From: Methylophilaceae bacterium LSUCC0665 | GTDB lineage: Bacteria; Pseudomonadota; Gammaproteobacteria; Burkholderiales; Methylophilaceae | DNA: 64,000 nucleotides | Direction of reading: 5' to 3' | Assembly: GCA_024919215.1 (NCBI GenBank) | Contig: CP103437.1 | Coordinates: 1,054,001-1,118,000, forward strand | Shown: positions 26,537-37,489 of the stretch, in pieces | Layout: each line of letters opens with the position of its first letter | Numbering within the stretch: position 1 is the first letter of the stretch | Notes under the pieces: generated by a model | Databases searched by the model: none | The model's input: the letters and a program-made list of their open reading frames with translations, nothing else | Told to the model about the DNA's origin: nothing | Position numbers and translations under genes: made by a program

Positions 26537-27919
26537 TTAATGTTGATATAAATATTCTAGGCTTTGTTCAATGAACTTTAAGAAGGATTCATACTGAGGT
26601 CCATTTAGTACGAATGTTACTATATATTCCTCACCCTTGCTTGACTTCATAAATCCTGACAAAGCAAATACATTTTTAAGACGACCTGTTTTAAGATGAG
26701 TTGCATTCGAAAAAGATTTTTCTTTAAACATAGACTTTAATGTGCCATCAATACCAGTAATTGGAAGTGAGCTAATAATCTCTGATTTCCAGTCAGATGC
26801 GATAATAAAAGCCAAGATTTCCTGAAATAACAGGGAGTTAGCATAACTATCTCGTGATAATCCTGCCCCATTCTCAATAAAAAACTCATTGGCATTAATT
26901 CCCTTTTTTTCAAACCAGCTTTTAAAAAAAATATCGGTATTGAATTCATCAGCGTCAAATTCTGTCTTGTATTTCATTGCAACCAGAGCCAGATTCCTTG
27001 AAAATAAATTGAGGCTGTACTTATTCATCTGATACATCAACTGATTAAGAGGATCTGAAAAATGTTCATCAAGCAACACATAACTATTTAATTCGTCATC
27101 ACTAAAACTTTGTTGTTCTATTTCACCCTCAAATTCAATTTTCGCTTCGTTTAAGATGTTGATAATAGCAGCTTTAAGATATCCATCCTGATTTAATGCA
27201 TTTAAGTATAAAGATTTATTTTTACACTTCTTACTGAAAGATCCATTAACGGTAACCTGAATTAATTCATCAGCAAATATCACATCAGGACGAATTTTAG
27301 ACTTCCAGTCCTCACAGGCTTTATTTGTAATTTTTAAATTATTAACAACCTTAATTCCTTCCATGAAAGGCTTGTGATATAGGCTCACATTATTATCCTG
27401 ATTTAGAAATTGAATCTCAATCGCCCCCGCCTCAATTAATAAGGACTTGGGTTGGATGTTATAGGCTCGGTAACTTAGGTCATCAATATATTTTGGATTA
27501 AGTTGATTTTTAAAGTATGAATCATCTAAAAAGATATTTCCTGTAATTTGATCAATCCCTTTAGCTTTAAAACGATTAAAAATATCTTTTAAATTTTCAA
27601 TTGATAGAGTTGGATCCCCCTCCCCCCTGATAATCAAATCTTCTATAATTTTATTATCTTTTATTTGCTTAGTAGAAAAGAATAACGTTCGAAATTTAAA
27701 ATCTGGGCCTAATTCATCGAGTGCAATGGTGGCAGTGATAAGCTTATTTACTGATGCAAAATTAAATGACTTATTAGCATCCTTGCTCCATGATTCATCT
27801 GTTGAGATATTTTTTATAGAATAAGCAAAATCTTGCGGATTAATTTTGCTTTTAATAACGAGCTCTTGAGAATATGCCGTTGTAATAAAGAAACTAATGA
27901 TCAGCAGTAAACGTATCAT
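26537..27919 (-). CDS. dacB: D-alanyl-D-alanine carboxypeptidase/endopeptidase (PBP4)
   Basis: A 460-residue penicillin-binding protein of peptidase family S13 that trims peptidoglycan peptides in the periplasm. A signal peptide ends near residue 18. Active-site motifs are SVNK (in [11 protein letters not shown]), SLN ([11 protein letters not shown]) and KTG (LKTGRLKNV). The large insertion between SxxK and SxN typical of PBP4 is present. The start overlaps the end of bioA by 4 bases. Confidence 0.93.
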   Translation of the reverse strand: MIRLLLIISFFITTAYSQELVIKSKINPQDFAYSIKNISTDESWSKDANKSFNFASVNKLITATIALDELGPDFKFRTLFFSTKQIKDNKIIEDLIIRGEGDPTLSIENLKDIFNRFKAKGIDQITGNIFLDDSYFKNQLNPKYIDDLSYRAYNIQPKSLLIEAGAIEIQFLNQDNNVSLYHKPFMEGIKVVNNLKITNKACEDWKSKIRPDVIFADELIQVTVNGSFSKKCKNKSLYLNALNQDGYLKAAIINILNEAKIEFEGEIEQQSFSDDELNSYVLLDEHFSDPLNQLMYQMNKYSLNLFSRNLALVAMKYKTEFDADEFNTDIFFKSWFEKKGINANEFFIENGAGLSRDSYANSLLFQEILAFIIASDWKSEIISSLPITGIDGTLKSMFKEKSFSNATHLKTGRLKNVFALSGFMKSSKGEEYIVTFVLNGPQYESFLKFIEQSLEYLYQH

Positions 27920-29229
27920 GAAATATCCATCTGCATTCTTTTAAATATTTTCTCTAACACTCTTACTACAAATTTTATATCAGACAAGGTGCTTGTGTAA
28001 GGGGGCATAATATAAACACATCTGCCAATCGGCCTGATTAACAATCCTGCTTCTCGAGCAAAAGATTCAAAATTCGAGGGCTCTTGATTTTCAGGTAAAT
28101 CAAAACGCCAAATCATTCCGATATTAAAAAAATTTTTAATATTATATTTTGTTAACTTCATCATGACCTGGTTAAATAATTTAGACTTCTCATTAATCTT
28201 ATCTATATTTAATTTTTGATTAAAATAATCTAGAGTTGCAATGGCTGCTGAACACGCAAGGGGGTTGCCAGTAAAACTATGTGAGTGTAGAAAGTTTTTC
28301 TCAACATCTGGATCTAAAAACTCGCGATATATTTTTTTGGAAACAAGAGTGGCTGCTATAGGAAGATAGCCTCCTGACAAGCCTTTTGACAGACACATGA
28401 TGTCTGGCTGAACATTGGCATGCTGACAAGCAAACATTTTTCCTGTGCGTCCAAAACCAACAGCAATCTCATCTGCAATGAAATGAATATCAAGCTTAGA
28501 ACATAATTTTCTTAATTTTTTTAAATAAACAGGGTGGTAATAATTCATGCCTGAGGCGCATTGAAGAATCGGTTCAATAATCAATCCTGCAATTGTTTTA
28601 TGATGTTTATTTAAGATTGCTTCTGCTTTCTCAAAACTTTCTAACGCAAACTCTTTAAGTTGTTTTTGAGATTCATAATTTTTTGGGGATGGATTGGGAA
28701 GAATAATATTTTTATTTAACAAAGAATAATAATTCTTAGAAAAAATATCGACATCTGTCACAGATAAAGCACCCAGGGTTTCGCCATGATAACTATTTCT
28801 GAGGAGAGCAAATTTTGTTTTCTTTTGCCCTTTGTTTTTCCAATAATGGTAGCTCACTTTTAAGGCGACCTCGACTGCACTAGATCCATCACTCGAATAG
28901 AAACAATGGTCCAGGTTAGTTAGGGCATTGAGTCGTTTAGATAAATCAATTACAGGTTGATGGGTCATGCCTGACAGCATGACATGCTCTATTTTATTAA
29001 GCTGGCTGATAATATTTTTTTTTAAATAGGGATTATTGTGGCCAAACAAATTTACCCACCATGAACTTATGGCATCAAAATAATCCTTGCCATCCACTGA
29101 CCTTAGCCAGCTCTTGTTGCCTGACTCAATAGCAATTAAATTTTGATCGTTGTATTGATCCATTCTAGAACATGGATGCCATACATTTTCAATACTCTCT
29201 CTTATTAAATTGATCTTGTCCTTGCTCAT
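27916..29229 (-). CDS. bioA: Adenosylmethionine-8-amino-7-oxononanoate aminotransferase
   Basis: A 437-residue class III PLP aminotransferase of biotin synthesis, using SAM as amino donor. Diagnostic blocks are the N-terminal WHPCSRM, SSWWVNLFGH, the phosphate-binding YSSDGSSAVE, IADEIAVGFGRTGKMFACQ and the PLP lysine in CLSKGLSGGYLPI. Other bio genes are not in the window. It follows the aldo/keto reductase gene after 4 bases. Confidence 0.95.
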   Translation of the reverse strand: MSKDKINLIRESIENVWHPCSRMDQYNDQNLIAIESGNKSWLRSVDGKDYFDAISSWWVNLFGHNNPYLKKNIISQLNKIEHVMLSGMTHQPVIDLSKRLNALTNLDHCFYSSDGSSAVEVALKVSYHYWKNKGQKKTKFALLRNSYHGETLGALSVTDVDIFSKNYYSLLNKNIILPNPSPKNYESQKQLKEFALESFEKAEAILNKHHKTIAGLIIEPILQCASGMNYYHPVYLKKLRKLCSKLDIHFIADEIAVGFGRTGKMFACQHANVQPDIMCLSKGLSGGYLPIAATLVSKKIYREFLDPDVEKNFLHSHSFTGNPLACSAAIATLDYFNQKLNIDKINEKSKLFNQVMMKLTKYNIKNFFNIGMIWRFDLPENQEPSNFESFAREAGLLIRPIGRCVYIMPPYTSTLSDIKFVVRVLEKIFKRMQMDIS

Positions 29230-29233
29230 TGAC

Positions 29234-30301
29234 TTAAGGGGCCGGGTTCATTACTGATAGATGAATTTGTTCGATTTCATCTAATATTTCATCCGATAGC
29301 TCTAGAGAAAAACTTTCAACATTCTCTTTTAGTTGATTAAGCGAAGTTGCTCCTAAAATTGTTGAAGTCATGAACCATTGTGACCTTACAAAAGCTAATG
29401 ACATTTCAGTTAGGGACAGATGATATTTCTTCGCTAATTGCGCATATTGTTTGACTGCATATCTGACCCCGGGCTTATCAAATCTTTTTGCATAACCTGG
29501 AAAAAGATTGACTCTTCCAGCTGCTTGGTCGTTTTCAATATATTTACCTGTTAAATATCCAAAAGCTAGCGGTGAATAAGCTAAAAAACTCAGCTGCTCA
29601 CGATATAAAATCTCACTGATACCGAACTCTACAGTACGATTCAATAAGCTATAGCTATTCTGTAATGCGCTAATAATTGGTAATTTATGTTGTCTTGCAA
29701 CTCTAATAAACTCCATTAAACCCCACGGTTGTTCATTCGAAAGAGCAATTGTTCTAATTTTTCCTGAATCAACTAATTTTGATAGAGTTGTTAGTTGATC
29801 ATAAATGCTCACCCAAGAAATTTGTTTGCCATCCTCTTGGTCCCCTTCAGGGTCGAATTTATATTGCCCAAACATTGGGACATTTCTTTCAGGCCAATGA
29901 AGATAATAAATATCTATATAGTCTGTTTTCAGTCTTTTGAGCGATGCGTCCAAAGCATTCACAATATTTTCTTCGTTTAAAGAGGTTGGCCCGCCACGTA
30001 TCCAATTTAACTTTCTTCTTGGACCAGCGACCTTGCTTGAAATAATTATTTTGTCTCGATCCTGTGTTTGTAACCAATCTCCAAGAATAGATTCAGTTTT
30101 GGTATAGGTGTCTGCTTTAGGAGGAACTGGATACAATTCAGCTATATCAATTGAATTTATGCCAATATCTAAAGCAAAATCCAACTGTTCATATGCCTCA
30201 CTTTTACTATTTTGATCACCAAACGTCATGGTTCCTAAAGTAAGTGGCGATATTTTGATATTGCTATTACTTAACTGGCGATAATCAGTCGCTGAAAACA
30301 T
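29234..30301 (-). CDS. Tas-like aldo/keto reductase
   Basis: A 355-residue NADPH-dependent oxidoreductase with an AKR TIM barrel. The catalytic tetrad is visible: Asp and Tyr in SIDIAELYPVPP, Lys in IISSKVAGPRR, and His in IYYLHWPERN. The long insertion after the His strand (FGQYKFDPEGDQ) is typical of the Tas/YajO-like group. The substrate is unknown. It is divergent from groES; its start lies 55 bases before the CIRCE element. Confidence 0.88.
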   Translation of the reverse strand: MFSATDYRQLSNSNIKISPLTLGTMTFGDQNSKSEAYEQLDFALDIGINSIDIAELYPVPPKADTYTKTESILGDWLQTQDRDKIIISSKVAGPRRKLNWIRGGPTSLNEENIVNALDASLKRLKTDYIDIYYLHWPERNVPMFGQYKFDPEGDQEDGKQISWVSIYDQLTTLSKLVDSGKIRTIALSNEQPWGLMEFIRVARQHKLPIISALQNSYSLLNRTVEFGISEILYREQLSFLAYSPLAFGYLTGKYIENDQAAGRVNLFPGYAKRFDKPGVRYAVKQYAQLAKKYHLSLTEMSLAFVRSQWFMTSTILGATSLNQLKENVESFSLELSDEILDEIEQIHLSVMNPAP

Positions 30302-30325
30302 AAATAACCTTTTTTTTGATAATTA

Positions 30326-30357
30326 CCCTTGAAATTAAGAACAATCGTCCCTATTAT
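30326..30357 (+). promoter_or_regulatory. groESL promoter, sigma-70 and sigma-32 patterns superimposed
   Basis: TTGAAA (30329-30334), 17 bases, then TATTAT (30352-30357) makes a near-consensus sigma-70 promoter. The same DNA reads CCCTTGAAA (30326-30334), 14 bases, then CCCTATTA (30349-30356), which fits a sigma-32 heat-shock promoter. The -10 abuts the CIRCE operator. Confidence 0.7.
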
Positions 30358-30383
30358 TAGCACTCTTAGTTATAGAGTGCTAA
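30357..30383. promoter_or_regulatory. CIRCE operator for HrcA upstream of groES
   Basis: TTAGCACTC, nine bases, GAGTGCTAA: a perfect match to the CIRCE inverted repeat bound by the HrcA repressor. It begins at the last base of the -10 hexamer and covers the expected transcription start, so bound HrcA would block initiation. No hrcA gene lies in the window. Confidence 0.95.
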
Positions 30384-30431
30384 TTTATAACTAACATAAT
30401 AACAAGAATACACTATTAGGAGATCTAACAA

Positions 30432-30722
30432 ATGAAAATTCGTCCTTTACATGACCGTGTAATAGTTAAACGTGTTGAAGAAGAACGTACAACTGCTTCA
30501 GGAATTGTAATTCCTGAAAGTGCTTCAGCAGAAAAGCCTGATCAAGGCGTTATTGAAGCTGTAGGCAACGGCAAAATCCTTGAAGACGGAAATACCAAAG
30601 CTCTAGATGTTAAAGTCGGAGACAAGGTGTTGTTTGGAAAATATGCAGGGCAAACAGTTAAAGTTGATGGTGAAGAGCTTCTAGTTATGCGAGAAGACGA
30701 CATCATGGCAATCATTGAATAA
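30432..30722 (+). CDS. groS: Co-chaperonin GroES
   Basis: The 96-residue lid protein of the GroEL chaperonin. The N-terminal [17 protein letters not shown], the mobile-loop region [11 protein letters not shown] and the C-terminal [10 protein letters not shown] are standard. A strong AGGAG ribosome site precedes the ATG. It is transcribed from the CIRCE-controlled promoter together with groEL, 25 bases downstream. Confidence 0.98.
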   Translation: MKIRPLHDRVIVKRVEEERTTASGIVIPESASAEKPDQGVIEAVGNGKILEDGNTKALDVKVGDKVLFGKYAGQTVKVDGEELLVMREDDIMAIIE

Positions 30723-30732
30723 TTATAACTAA

Positions 30733-32403
<1,671 letters not shown>

Positions 32404-32427
32404 GTAACGAATCCTACATTAGGATAC

Positions 32428-32460
32428 AAAAAAGGGCCACATATGTGGCCCTTTCTTTTT
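32428..32460 (+). terminator. Intrinsic terminator of groESL
   Basis: AAAGGGCCACAT directly followed by its complement ATGTGGCCCTTT, then a T-rich run (TCTTTTTTT). The perfect stem of 12 bp with A-run and T-run flanks could also work in the opposite direction, but the only gene ending here is groEL. Confidence 0.85.
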
Positions 32461-32575
32461 TCTGGTGCATTGGGGAGGACAATGCTTATTCCAGAATTAT
32501 TATTGTGATTTAAAAAAAATAAAAAAGTTCGAATAAGACTTTAAAAATAAAAAAAATAAGGTAGCATCATGATCC

Positions 32576-34723
32576 ATGCAATTAGATTATTTAAAAGACC
32601 TTAACGAAAAACAGTCAGAAGCAGTTCAACTCCAAAATGAATCTGCTCTCATCTTAGCCGGTGCGGGAAGCGGCAAAACTAAAGTATTGACTTCAAGAAT
32701 TAGTTGGCTGATACATAACCAAATCGTCTCACCCAATGGAATTTTGGCCGTCACTTTTACCAATAAGGCGGCAAATGAAATGTTATCCAGAATCTCTTCG
32801 CAGCTAGGAATGAATCCAAGAGGAATGTGGGTAGGAACCTTTCATGGCTTATGTAACCGTTTTTTAAGATTGCATTTCAAAGAGGCAAACCTTCCTCAGA
32901 CTTTTCAAATTTTAGATAGCAGTGATCAATTATCTGCCATTAAAAGATTATGCAAAATTTTACAAATTGATCCTGATAAAATAACTCCAAAAGAAATTCA
33001 ATATCATATTAACGGATCTAAAGAAAACGGCATGCGTGCAAAAGATGTTAAAACGTACGATGCGCACACTCAGAAAATTAATGAAATATACCTTGAATAT
33101 GAAAAACAGTGCCAAAGAGAGGGTGTTGCAGATTTTGGTGAACTACTCCTTCGATCGTATGAGATTTTAGTCAATAATGAAATTATAAGAACGCATTATC
33201 AGAATAGATTTCATCATGTCCTTGTAGATGAATTTCAGGATACCAGCGAACTTCAATACCGCTGGTTAAAATTATTAACTGGTAAAAATAATATTATTTT
33301 TGCTGTTGGGGATGATGATCAATCGATCTATGCATTTCGTGGGGCAAATGTGGGAAATATGCAATCATTGCAACATGATTTCAACATTAAAAAAGTTATT
33401 AAATTAGAACAAAATTATCGCTCCAAAAATAATATATTAAATGCTGCAAATGAAATTATAAAAAATAATGAAAAAAGACTAGGCAAAGACTTGTGGACTG
33501 CTGCTGGTGATGGCGATCCAATAAAAGTGTTTAGGGCGCTATCTGATTCAGATGAAGCTCAATATATTTTAGATGAAATAAAAATGTGGCATAGAAAAGG
33601 AAAGTGCTTCCGAAATATTGCCATTTTATATAGAAGCAATGCTCAATCAAGAATTCTTGAGCACAACATGGTATCTAATAACATCCCTTATAGAGTGTAT
33701 GGAGGATTGAGATTCTTTGAACGCGCAGAAGTGAAGCATGCGCTGGCTTACCTTCGCTTGATTGCGAATAAGCAAGATGATAATGCCTTTTTAAGAATAG
33801 TGAACTTCCCGGCAAGAGGCATAGGTAATCGGTCTTTAGAATCACTTCAAGACATCTCAAAAATAAATAATACAAGCTTGTGGGAAGCTGCAAAATCATC
33901 CTATAAAACTCCTACTTCAGAAAAAGGAATTTCTTATTTTATTGATTTAATTCGAAAAATAGAAGATGAGATTCAAGGTTTAACTCTAGCGGAATCAATG
34001 GATGTTGTTATTAATTACAGTGGATTAAAAAGTCACTATATAAACGATAAGGATGGGCAAGATAGAGTATCAAATCTGGAGGAATTAGTTTCTGCAGCAA
34101 CCACCTTCTCAGAAAATTTTAATGGGGAAGATAAAAATCTTGAGTTAACAGAATTTTTAAACTATACCTCTCTTGAAAGTGGGGAATTACAAGCAAAGGC
34201 AAATCAAGATGCACTTCAGTTAATGACAATCCATTCAGCTAAGGGCTTAGAGTTTGATATTGTCTTTATTACCGGTCTTGAAGAAGGCTTATGTCCTCAT
34301 GAACAAAGTCTTATTGAAGCAGATGGTTTGGAAGAGGAAAGAAGGTTGATGTATGTCGCTGTAACCAGGGCCCGAGAAAATTTATACCTGACTTATGCTC
34401 AATCAAGGCTTATGTATGGACAAACTCAATACAATCTATCTTCTAGATTTCTCGATGAAATTCCAGAGAATCTAATTAAAAAAATCAATGTAATCGAAAC
34501 GCCTCAGATTAGACAATATAATCAACCTAGACAAGTGACACAAAGTTTCAGTAACTCAGAATATCCTTTCAAGATTGGATCACAGGTATTGCATAAAAAA
34601 TTTGGTAATGGTGTCGTGTTATCCTATGAAGGATCCTTGAATGATCTGCGTGTTCAGGTTCAATTTTCGAAAGCTGGAACAAAATGGCTTGCTCTTGAAT
34701 TTGCTAAATTAGAAAAACTATAA
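32576..34723 (+). CDS. uvrD: DNA helicase II UvrD
   Basis: A 715-residue superfamily 1A 3'-5' helicase acting in nucleotide-excision and mismatch repair. Motif I is AGAGSGKT (about residue 29). Motif Ia region is FTNKAANEM. Motif II is VDEFQDTS. Motif III is GDDDQSIYAFRGA. Motif VI is YVAVTRARENLYL. The C-terminal SH3/Tudor-like domain (IGSQVLHKKFGNGVVL) is that of UvrD/PcrA rather than Rep. There is no strong ribosome site near the ATG. It ends 6 bases inside the converging membrane protein gene. Confidence 0.95.
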   Translation: MQLDYLKDLNEKQSEAVQLQNESALILAGAGSGKTKVLTSRISWLIHNQIVSPNGILAVTFTNKAANEMLSRISSQLGMNPRGMWVGTFHGLCNRFLRLHFKEANLPQTFQILDSSDQLSAIKRLCKILQIDPDKITPKEIQYHINGSKENGMRAKDVKTYDAHTQKINEIYLEYEKQCQREGVADFGELLLRSYEILVNNEIIRTHYQNRFHHVLVDEFQDTSELQYRWLKLLTGKNNIIFAVGDDDQSIYAFRGANVGNMQSLQHDFNIKKVIKLEQNYRSKNNILNAANEIIKNNEKRLGKDLWTAAGDGDPIKVFRALSDSDEAQYILDEIKMWHRKGKCFRNIAILYRSNAQSRILEHNMVSNNIPYRVYGGLRFFERAEVKHALAYLRLIANKQDDNAFLRIVNFPARGIGNRSLESLQDISKINNTSLWEAAKSSYKTPTSEKGISYFIDLIRKIEDEIQGLTLAESMDVVINYSGLKSHYINDKDGQDRVSNLEELVSAATTFSENFNGEDKNLELTEFLNYTSLESGELQAKANQDALQLMTIHSAKGLEFDIVFITGLEEGLCPHEQSLIEADGLEEERRLMYVAVTRARENLYLTYAQSRLMYGQTQYNLSSRFLDEIPENLIKKINVIETPQIRQYNQPRQVTQSFSNSEYPFKIGSQVLHKKFGNGVVLSYEGSLNDLRVQVQFSKAGTKWLALEFAKLEKL

Positions 34724-35461
34724 TTTAAATATCTGCTTATATCCAAGAAACTGAAAAATAAATAAAGCTGCAATATATACGGCAGTTAAGCTGAAAATTA
34801 CAACAGTGGATACAGCAATATATACTGCTTGAGAAAATCCAAAAAGTAATAAGAAATTTTGCAAGACATAAATCAATAAGGCAAAAATTACAATCATTGA
34901 CGCCCAAGTCATCAATAAAGGAATGATATATATTAATATTGCCGCAATACTGGATTTTAAAGCTTTGAATACACCCTCACCCCGGAAGACAATAATCATT
35001 GGTGAAAACCAAGTCGCTGCAAACAAAGGCAACATGAATAAAAATAACTTTAATATTAACTTTATGAAGACCGCTGCTTCTATAACCGAGTCTCCAGCAT
35101 TTGCCTGCTCTACAATACTTTGCATTTGTGGTGATAAAAAGGTTGACACGAGCAATGCATAAAAAAAGGTAATTAACCCAATTCTCAGCAACTGGGGGAT
35201 ACTTTTTTTTAATTGACTATCAAGTTTAAAAATTGAAATTTTTTTATTTTCTTGGCTTTGATAAAAAGTGATAATTTGTACCACCACCACAGGCCATAAA
35301 ATTATCACAATTGGAGATAAGAATTGTATGAGCGGTAAAGATGGCAACACCAGAAAAATGAATAAATACGTGTAACCAATCATCAGAGAATAATTTTTTG
35401 TTTTTTTTAAAATCAGGAAAATATCTCTTAGCCAAGATTGCGTTTGACGAATAGCATTCAA
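34718..35461 (-). CDS. BPSS1780-like integral membrane protein
   Basis: A 247-residue protein with about six membrane helices and few charged residues outside the termini. The N-terminal pattern SWLRDIFLILKKT and the central RGEGVFKALKSSIAAI fit the betaproteobacterial BPSS1780 family, found next to homoserine kinase and polA. No function is assigned to this family. The start overlaps the thrB stop by 4 bases, so the two are co-translated. Confidence 0.75.
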   Translation of the reverse strand: MNAIRQTQSWLRDIFLILKKTKNYSLMIGYTYLFIFLVLPSLPLIQFLSPIVIILWPVVVVQIITFYQSQENKKISIFKLDSQLKKSIPQLLRIGLITFFYALLVSTFLSPQMQSIVEQANAGDSVIEAAVFIKLILKLFLFMLPLFAATWFSPMIIVFRGEGVFKALKSSIAAILIYIIPLLMTWASMIVIFALLIYVLQNFLLLFGFSQAVYIAVSTVVIFSLTAVYIAALFIFQFLGYKQIFKL

Positions 35462-36384
35462 TTTAAACTCTGCCTTCTATTTTTTAAAATTTCATAAAAG
35501 AATAATGGGTCTTTTATTGTGTTCAATTCAGCATCTTTTTCATTAAACTGATCTCTAAATCTTGAAATCAGGAATCTCATTGCCGCTAATCTAAGGTATG
35601 AATTTAATGCTTCATGCTCATTGTTATTGAGTTGTCTGATGGAATCATAGGCTTCGATAAATAATTTTTTCTTTCTATCTATAATTTTGCCATTAGGGTC
35701 AATACACCAATCATTAATCACTATTGCAATATCATAAATGAAGAAATCATTACATGCATAGTAAAAATCAATAATTCCACCTAATCTATTTTCCTCAAAT
35801 AAAACATTATCTCTAAATAAATCAGCATGAATCACTCCGCGAGGAAGATTTTCAGATAAATTTTCCAAGAATGATAATTCCTCATTAATCAGCTCTCTTT
35901 GCTCAGAGGAAATTTTATTAGCGAACATGGAAAATGTATCCTTCATCCACTGTAAATCTCTCTCATTTTTTTTCTGAGTATTAAATTTAAGTGAAATTAG
36001 ATGCATTTCGGCAAAAGATTTTGCAAGTTCAATAAGTTGATGATCATTAATCTCCTCAAAAACTTTTCCTGGCAGTTTAGAAATTAATGCAGCAGGTTTA
36101 CCTTTTAAATCATGGATAAGATTATTATTACTATCCGAAATAGGTTTGGGACATGAAAATCCATGAGTTGATAAATGTTGCATAAAGCTGAAATAATAAT
36201 CTAGATCTTCAAAATTAAGTTCTTCAAAAATAGTTAAGACGACCTCGCAGCTATCGGTGTTGATAAAAAAGTTACTATTTGTGACGCCACCAGAGATACC
36301 TGCGTAGCTTTTTAATTTTCCAATATTAAATTTGCTGATAAAAGTTTCAACTTCGGATTGGCTAAGAGATGTATAAACCGCCAT
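35458..36384 (-). CDS. thrB: Homoserine kinase, aminoglycoside-phosphotransferase type
   Basis: A 308-residue kinase that phosphorylates homoserine in threonine synthesis. It belongs to the ThrB2/APH-fold group, not the GHMP fold of E. coli ThrB. Key motifs are the substrate loop GGVTNSNFFI, the catalytic HADLFRDNVLF (Brenner-type HxDxxxxN) and the metal-binding IIDFYYACND. It sits between DUF2782 and BPSS1780-type genes, an order common in betaproteobacteria. Confidence 0.93.
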   Translation of the reverse strand: MAVYTSLSQSEVETFISKFNIGKLKSYAGISGGVTNSNFFINTDSCEVVLTIFEELNFEDLDYYFSFMQHLSTHGFSCPKPISDSNNNLIHDLKGKPAALISKLPGKVFEEINDHQLIELAKSFAEMHLISLKFNTQKKNERDLQWMKDTFSMFANKISSEQRELINEELSFLENLSENLPRGVIHADLFRDNVLFEENRLGGIIDFYYACNDFFIYDIAIVINDWCIDPNGKIIDRKKKLFIEAYDSIRQLNNNEHEALNSYLRLAAMRFLISRFRDQFNEKDAELNTIKDPLFFYEILKNRRQSLN

Positions 36385-36392
36385 AAATTGTT

Positions 36393-36716
36393 TTAGAATT
36401 CACCAATTACCCACATAGGTAATGAAATGGCCTTTCCTTCAGTATCTTCCCTAACCCATTCTCCATTTTGTTCATGCTTTATCAAATAATATGAAGGCAT
36501 GTTTTTTGGAGTTACTTTCATCATGTAAAGATTTCCATTCATTCTATACTCCTCAATGAACTCTTCTTTTTCTTCTCTAATGGTAATCTCTGGTTGATCG
36601 ATGGATGGATCATAATCGTAATTAGTTTCTGGAGGGTCAAGCTCACCCGCAGAGTAAGCGACAGTAGCAAATGGAAGAATCACAGCTAGTAAAAATATAG
36701 TGAAAATTTTTGTCAT
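36393..36716 (-). CDS. DUF2782 family secreted protein
   Basis: A 107-residue protein with a signal peptide (cleavage near YSA-G) and an acidic mature part. Motifs PEITIREE, FIEEYRMNGNLYMMKVTP and the C-terminal YYLIKHEQNGEW fit DUF2782, a betaproteobacterial family typically placed by polA and thrB. It is likely periplasmic. Its function is unknown. Confidence 0.85.
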   Translation of the reverse strand: MTKIFTIFLLAVILPFATVAYSAGELDPPETNYDYDPSIDQPEITIREEKEEFIEEYRMNGNLYMMKVTPKNMPSYYLIKHEQNGEWVREDTEGKAISLPMWVIGEF

Positions 36717-36748
36717 GCTTTTAATGTTCCTTTAAATAATCAGGTTAA

Positions 36749-37477
36749 TTATAAATGAATATTTAGGTTATTGCTTTTAAAAGAAAGATCATTATCTTTC
36801 CTGTAGTAACAATCAAATATAAAATTTACAATATCATCAGGATCATCGCTCATCTTAAAAATACTTAAATCTTCTTGCTCAGCAAATTTTTCTTGAATAA
36901 TTTTATTCTGCAACCAATCTTGTAAGCCTTGCCAAAAATCAACACCAACTAAAATAACAGGGACCTTTTTTGATTTATTAGTTTGAATTAAAGTTAGTAC
37001 CTCAGAAAATTCATCAAGAGTCCCGAATCCTCCTGGTGCAACTACATAAGCAAAAGCATACTTTACGAACATTACTTTTCTCATGAAAAAATATTTAAAG
37101 TTAATACTGATGTCTTGATATGAGTTCGGGTTCTGTTCCTTTGGAAGAATGATATTTAAGCCGATACTTTTAGATTTTCCATTAAAAGCACCTTTACTTG
37201 CAGCTTCCATTAGACCAGGTCCGCCGCCAGTAATAATGTTAAATCCTGACTCGGATAATTTAAAAGCAATCTCTTCACTCAAGTTGTAATATTTATCTGC
37301 TGGTTTTGATCGAGCGCTTCCAAAAAAAGAAATTGCAGGTGTTATTCGATCTAAAGATTGGGTAGCACTCACATATTCAGATACAATTTCAAATGCGTGC
37401 CATGACTCATTGTCAAATTCATTTTGCATCAATAAATCTGACAAACTATTACTAGGATTTTTTTTTGATTCGGCCAT
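36749..37477 (-). CDS. LOG-family nucleoside monophosphate phosphoribohydrolase
   Basis: A 242-residue Rossmann-fold protein of the LOG/TIGR00730 group. The active-site motifs are GGGPGLMEAASKGA and PGGFGTLDEFSEVLTLIQT. Family members split AMP or cytokinin riboside monophosphates to base and ribose 5-phosphate; the physiological substrate here is unknown. Divergent from polA with only 11 bases between the start codons. A TATAAT on the minus strand lies exactly 6 bases before its ATG, which predicts a leaderless mRNA. Confidence 0.88.
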   Translation of the reverse strand: MAESKKNPSNSLSDLLMQNEFDNESWHAFEIVSEYVSATQSLDRITPAISFFGSARSKPADKYYNLSEEIAFKLSESGFNIITGGGPGLMEAASKGAFNGKSKSIGLNIILPKEQNPNSYQDISINFKYFFMRKVMFVKYAFAYVVAPGGFGTLDEFSEVLTLIQTNKSKKVPVILVGVDFWQGLQDWLQNKIIQEKFAEQEDLSIFKMSDDPDDIVNFIFDCYYRKDNDLSFKSNNLNIHL

Positions 37478-37489
37478 AATAAAATTATA
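37475..37489. promoter_or_regulatory. Compact divergent promoter between the LOG gene and polA
   Basis: On the minus strand TATAAT occupies 37489-37484, so a start 7 bases on falls at the A of the LOG ATG (37477). On the plus strand CATAAT at 37475-37480 lies 8 bases before the polA ATG. Each -10 overlaps the other gene's start codon. No -35 is convincing. Confidence 0.45.
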
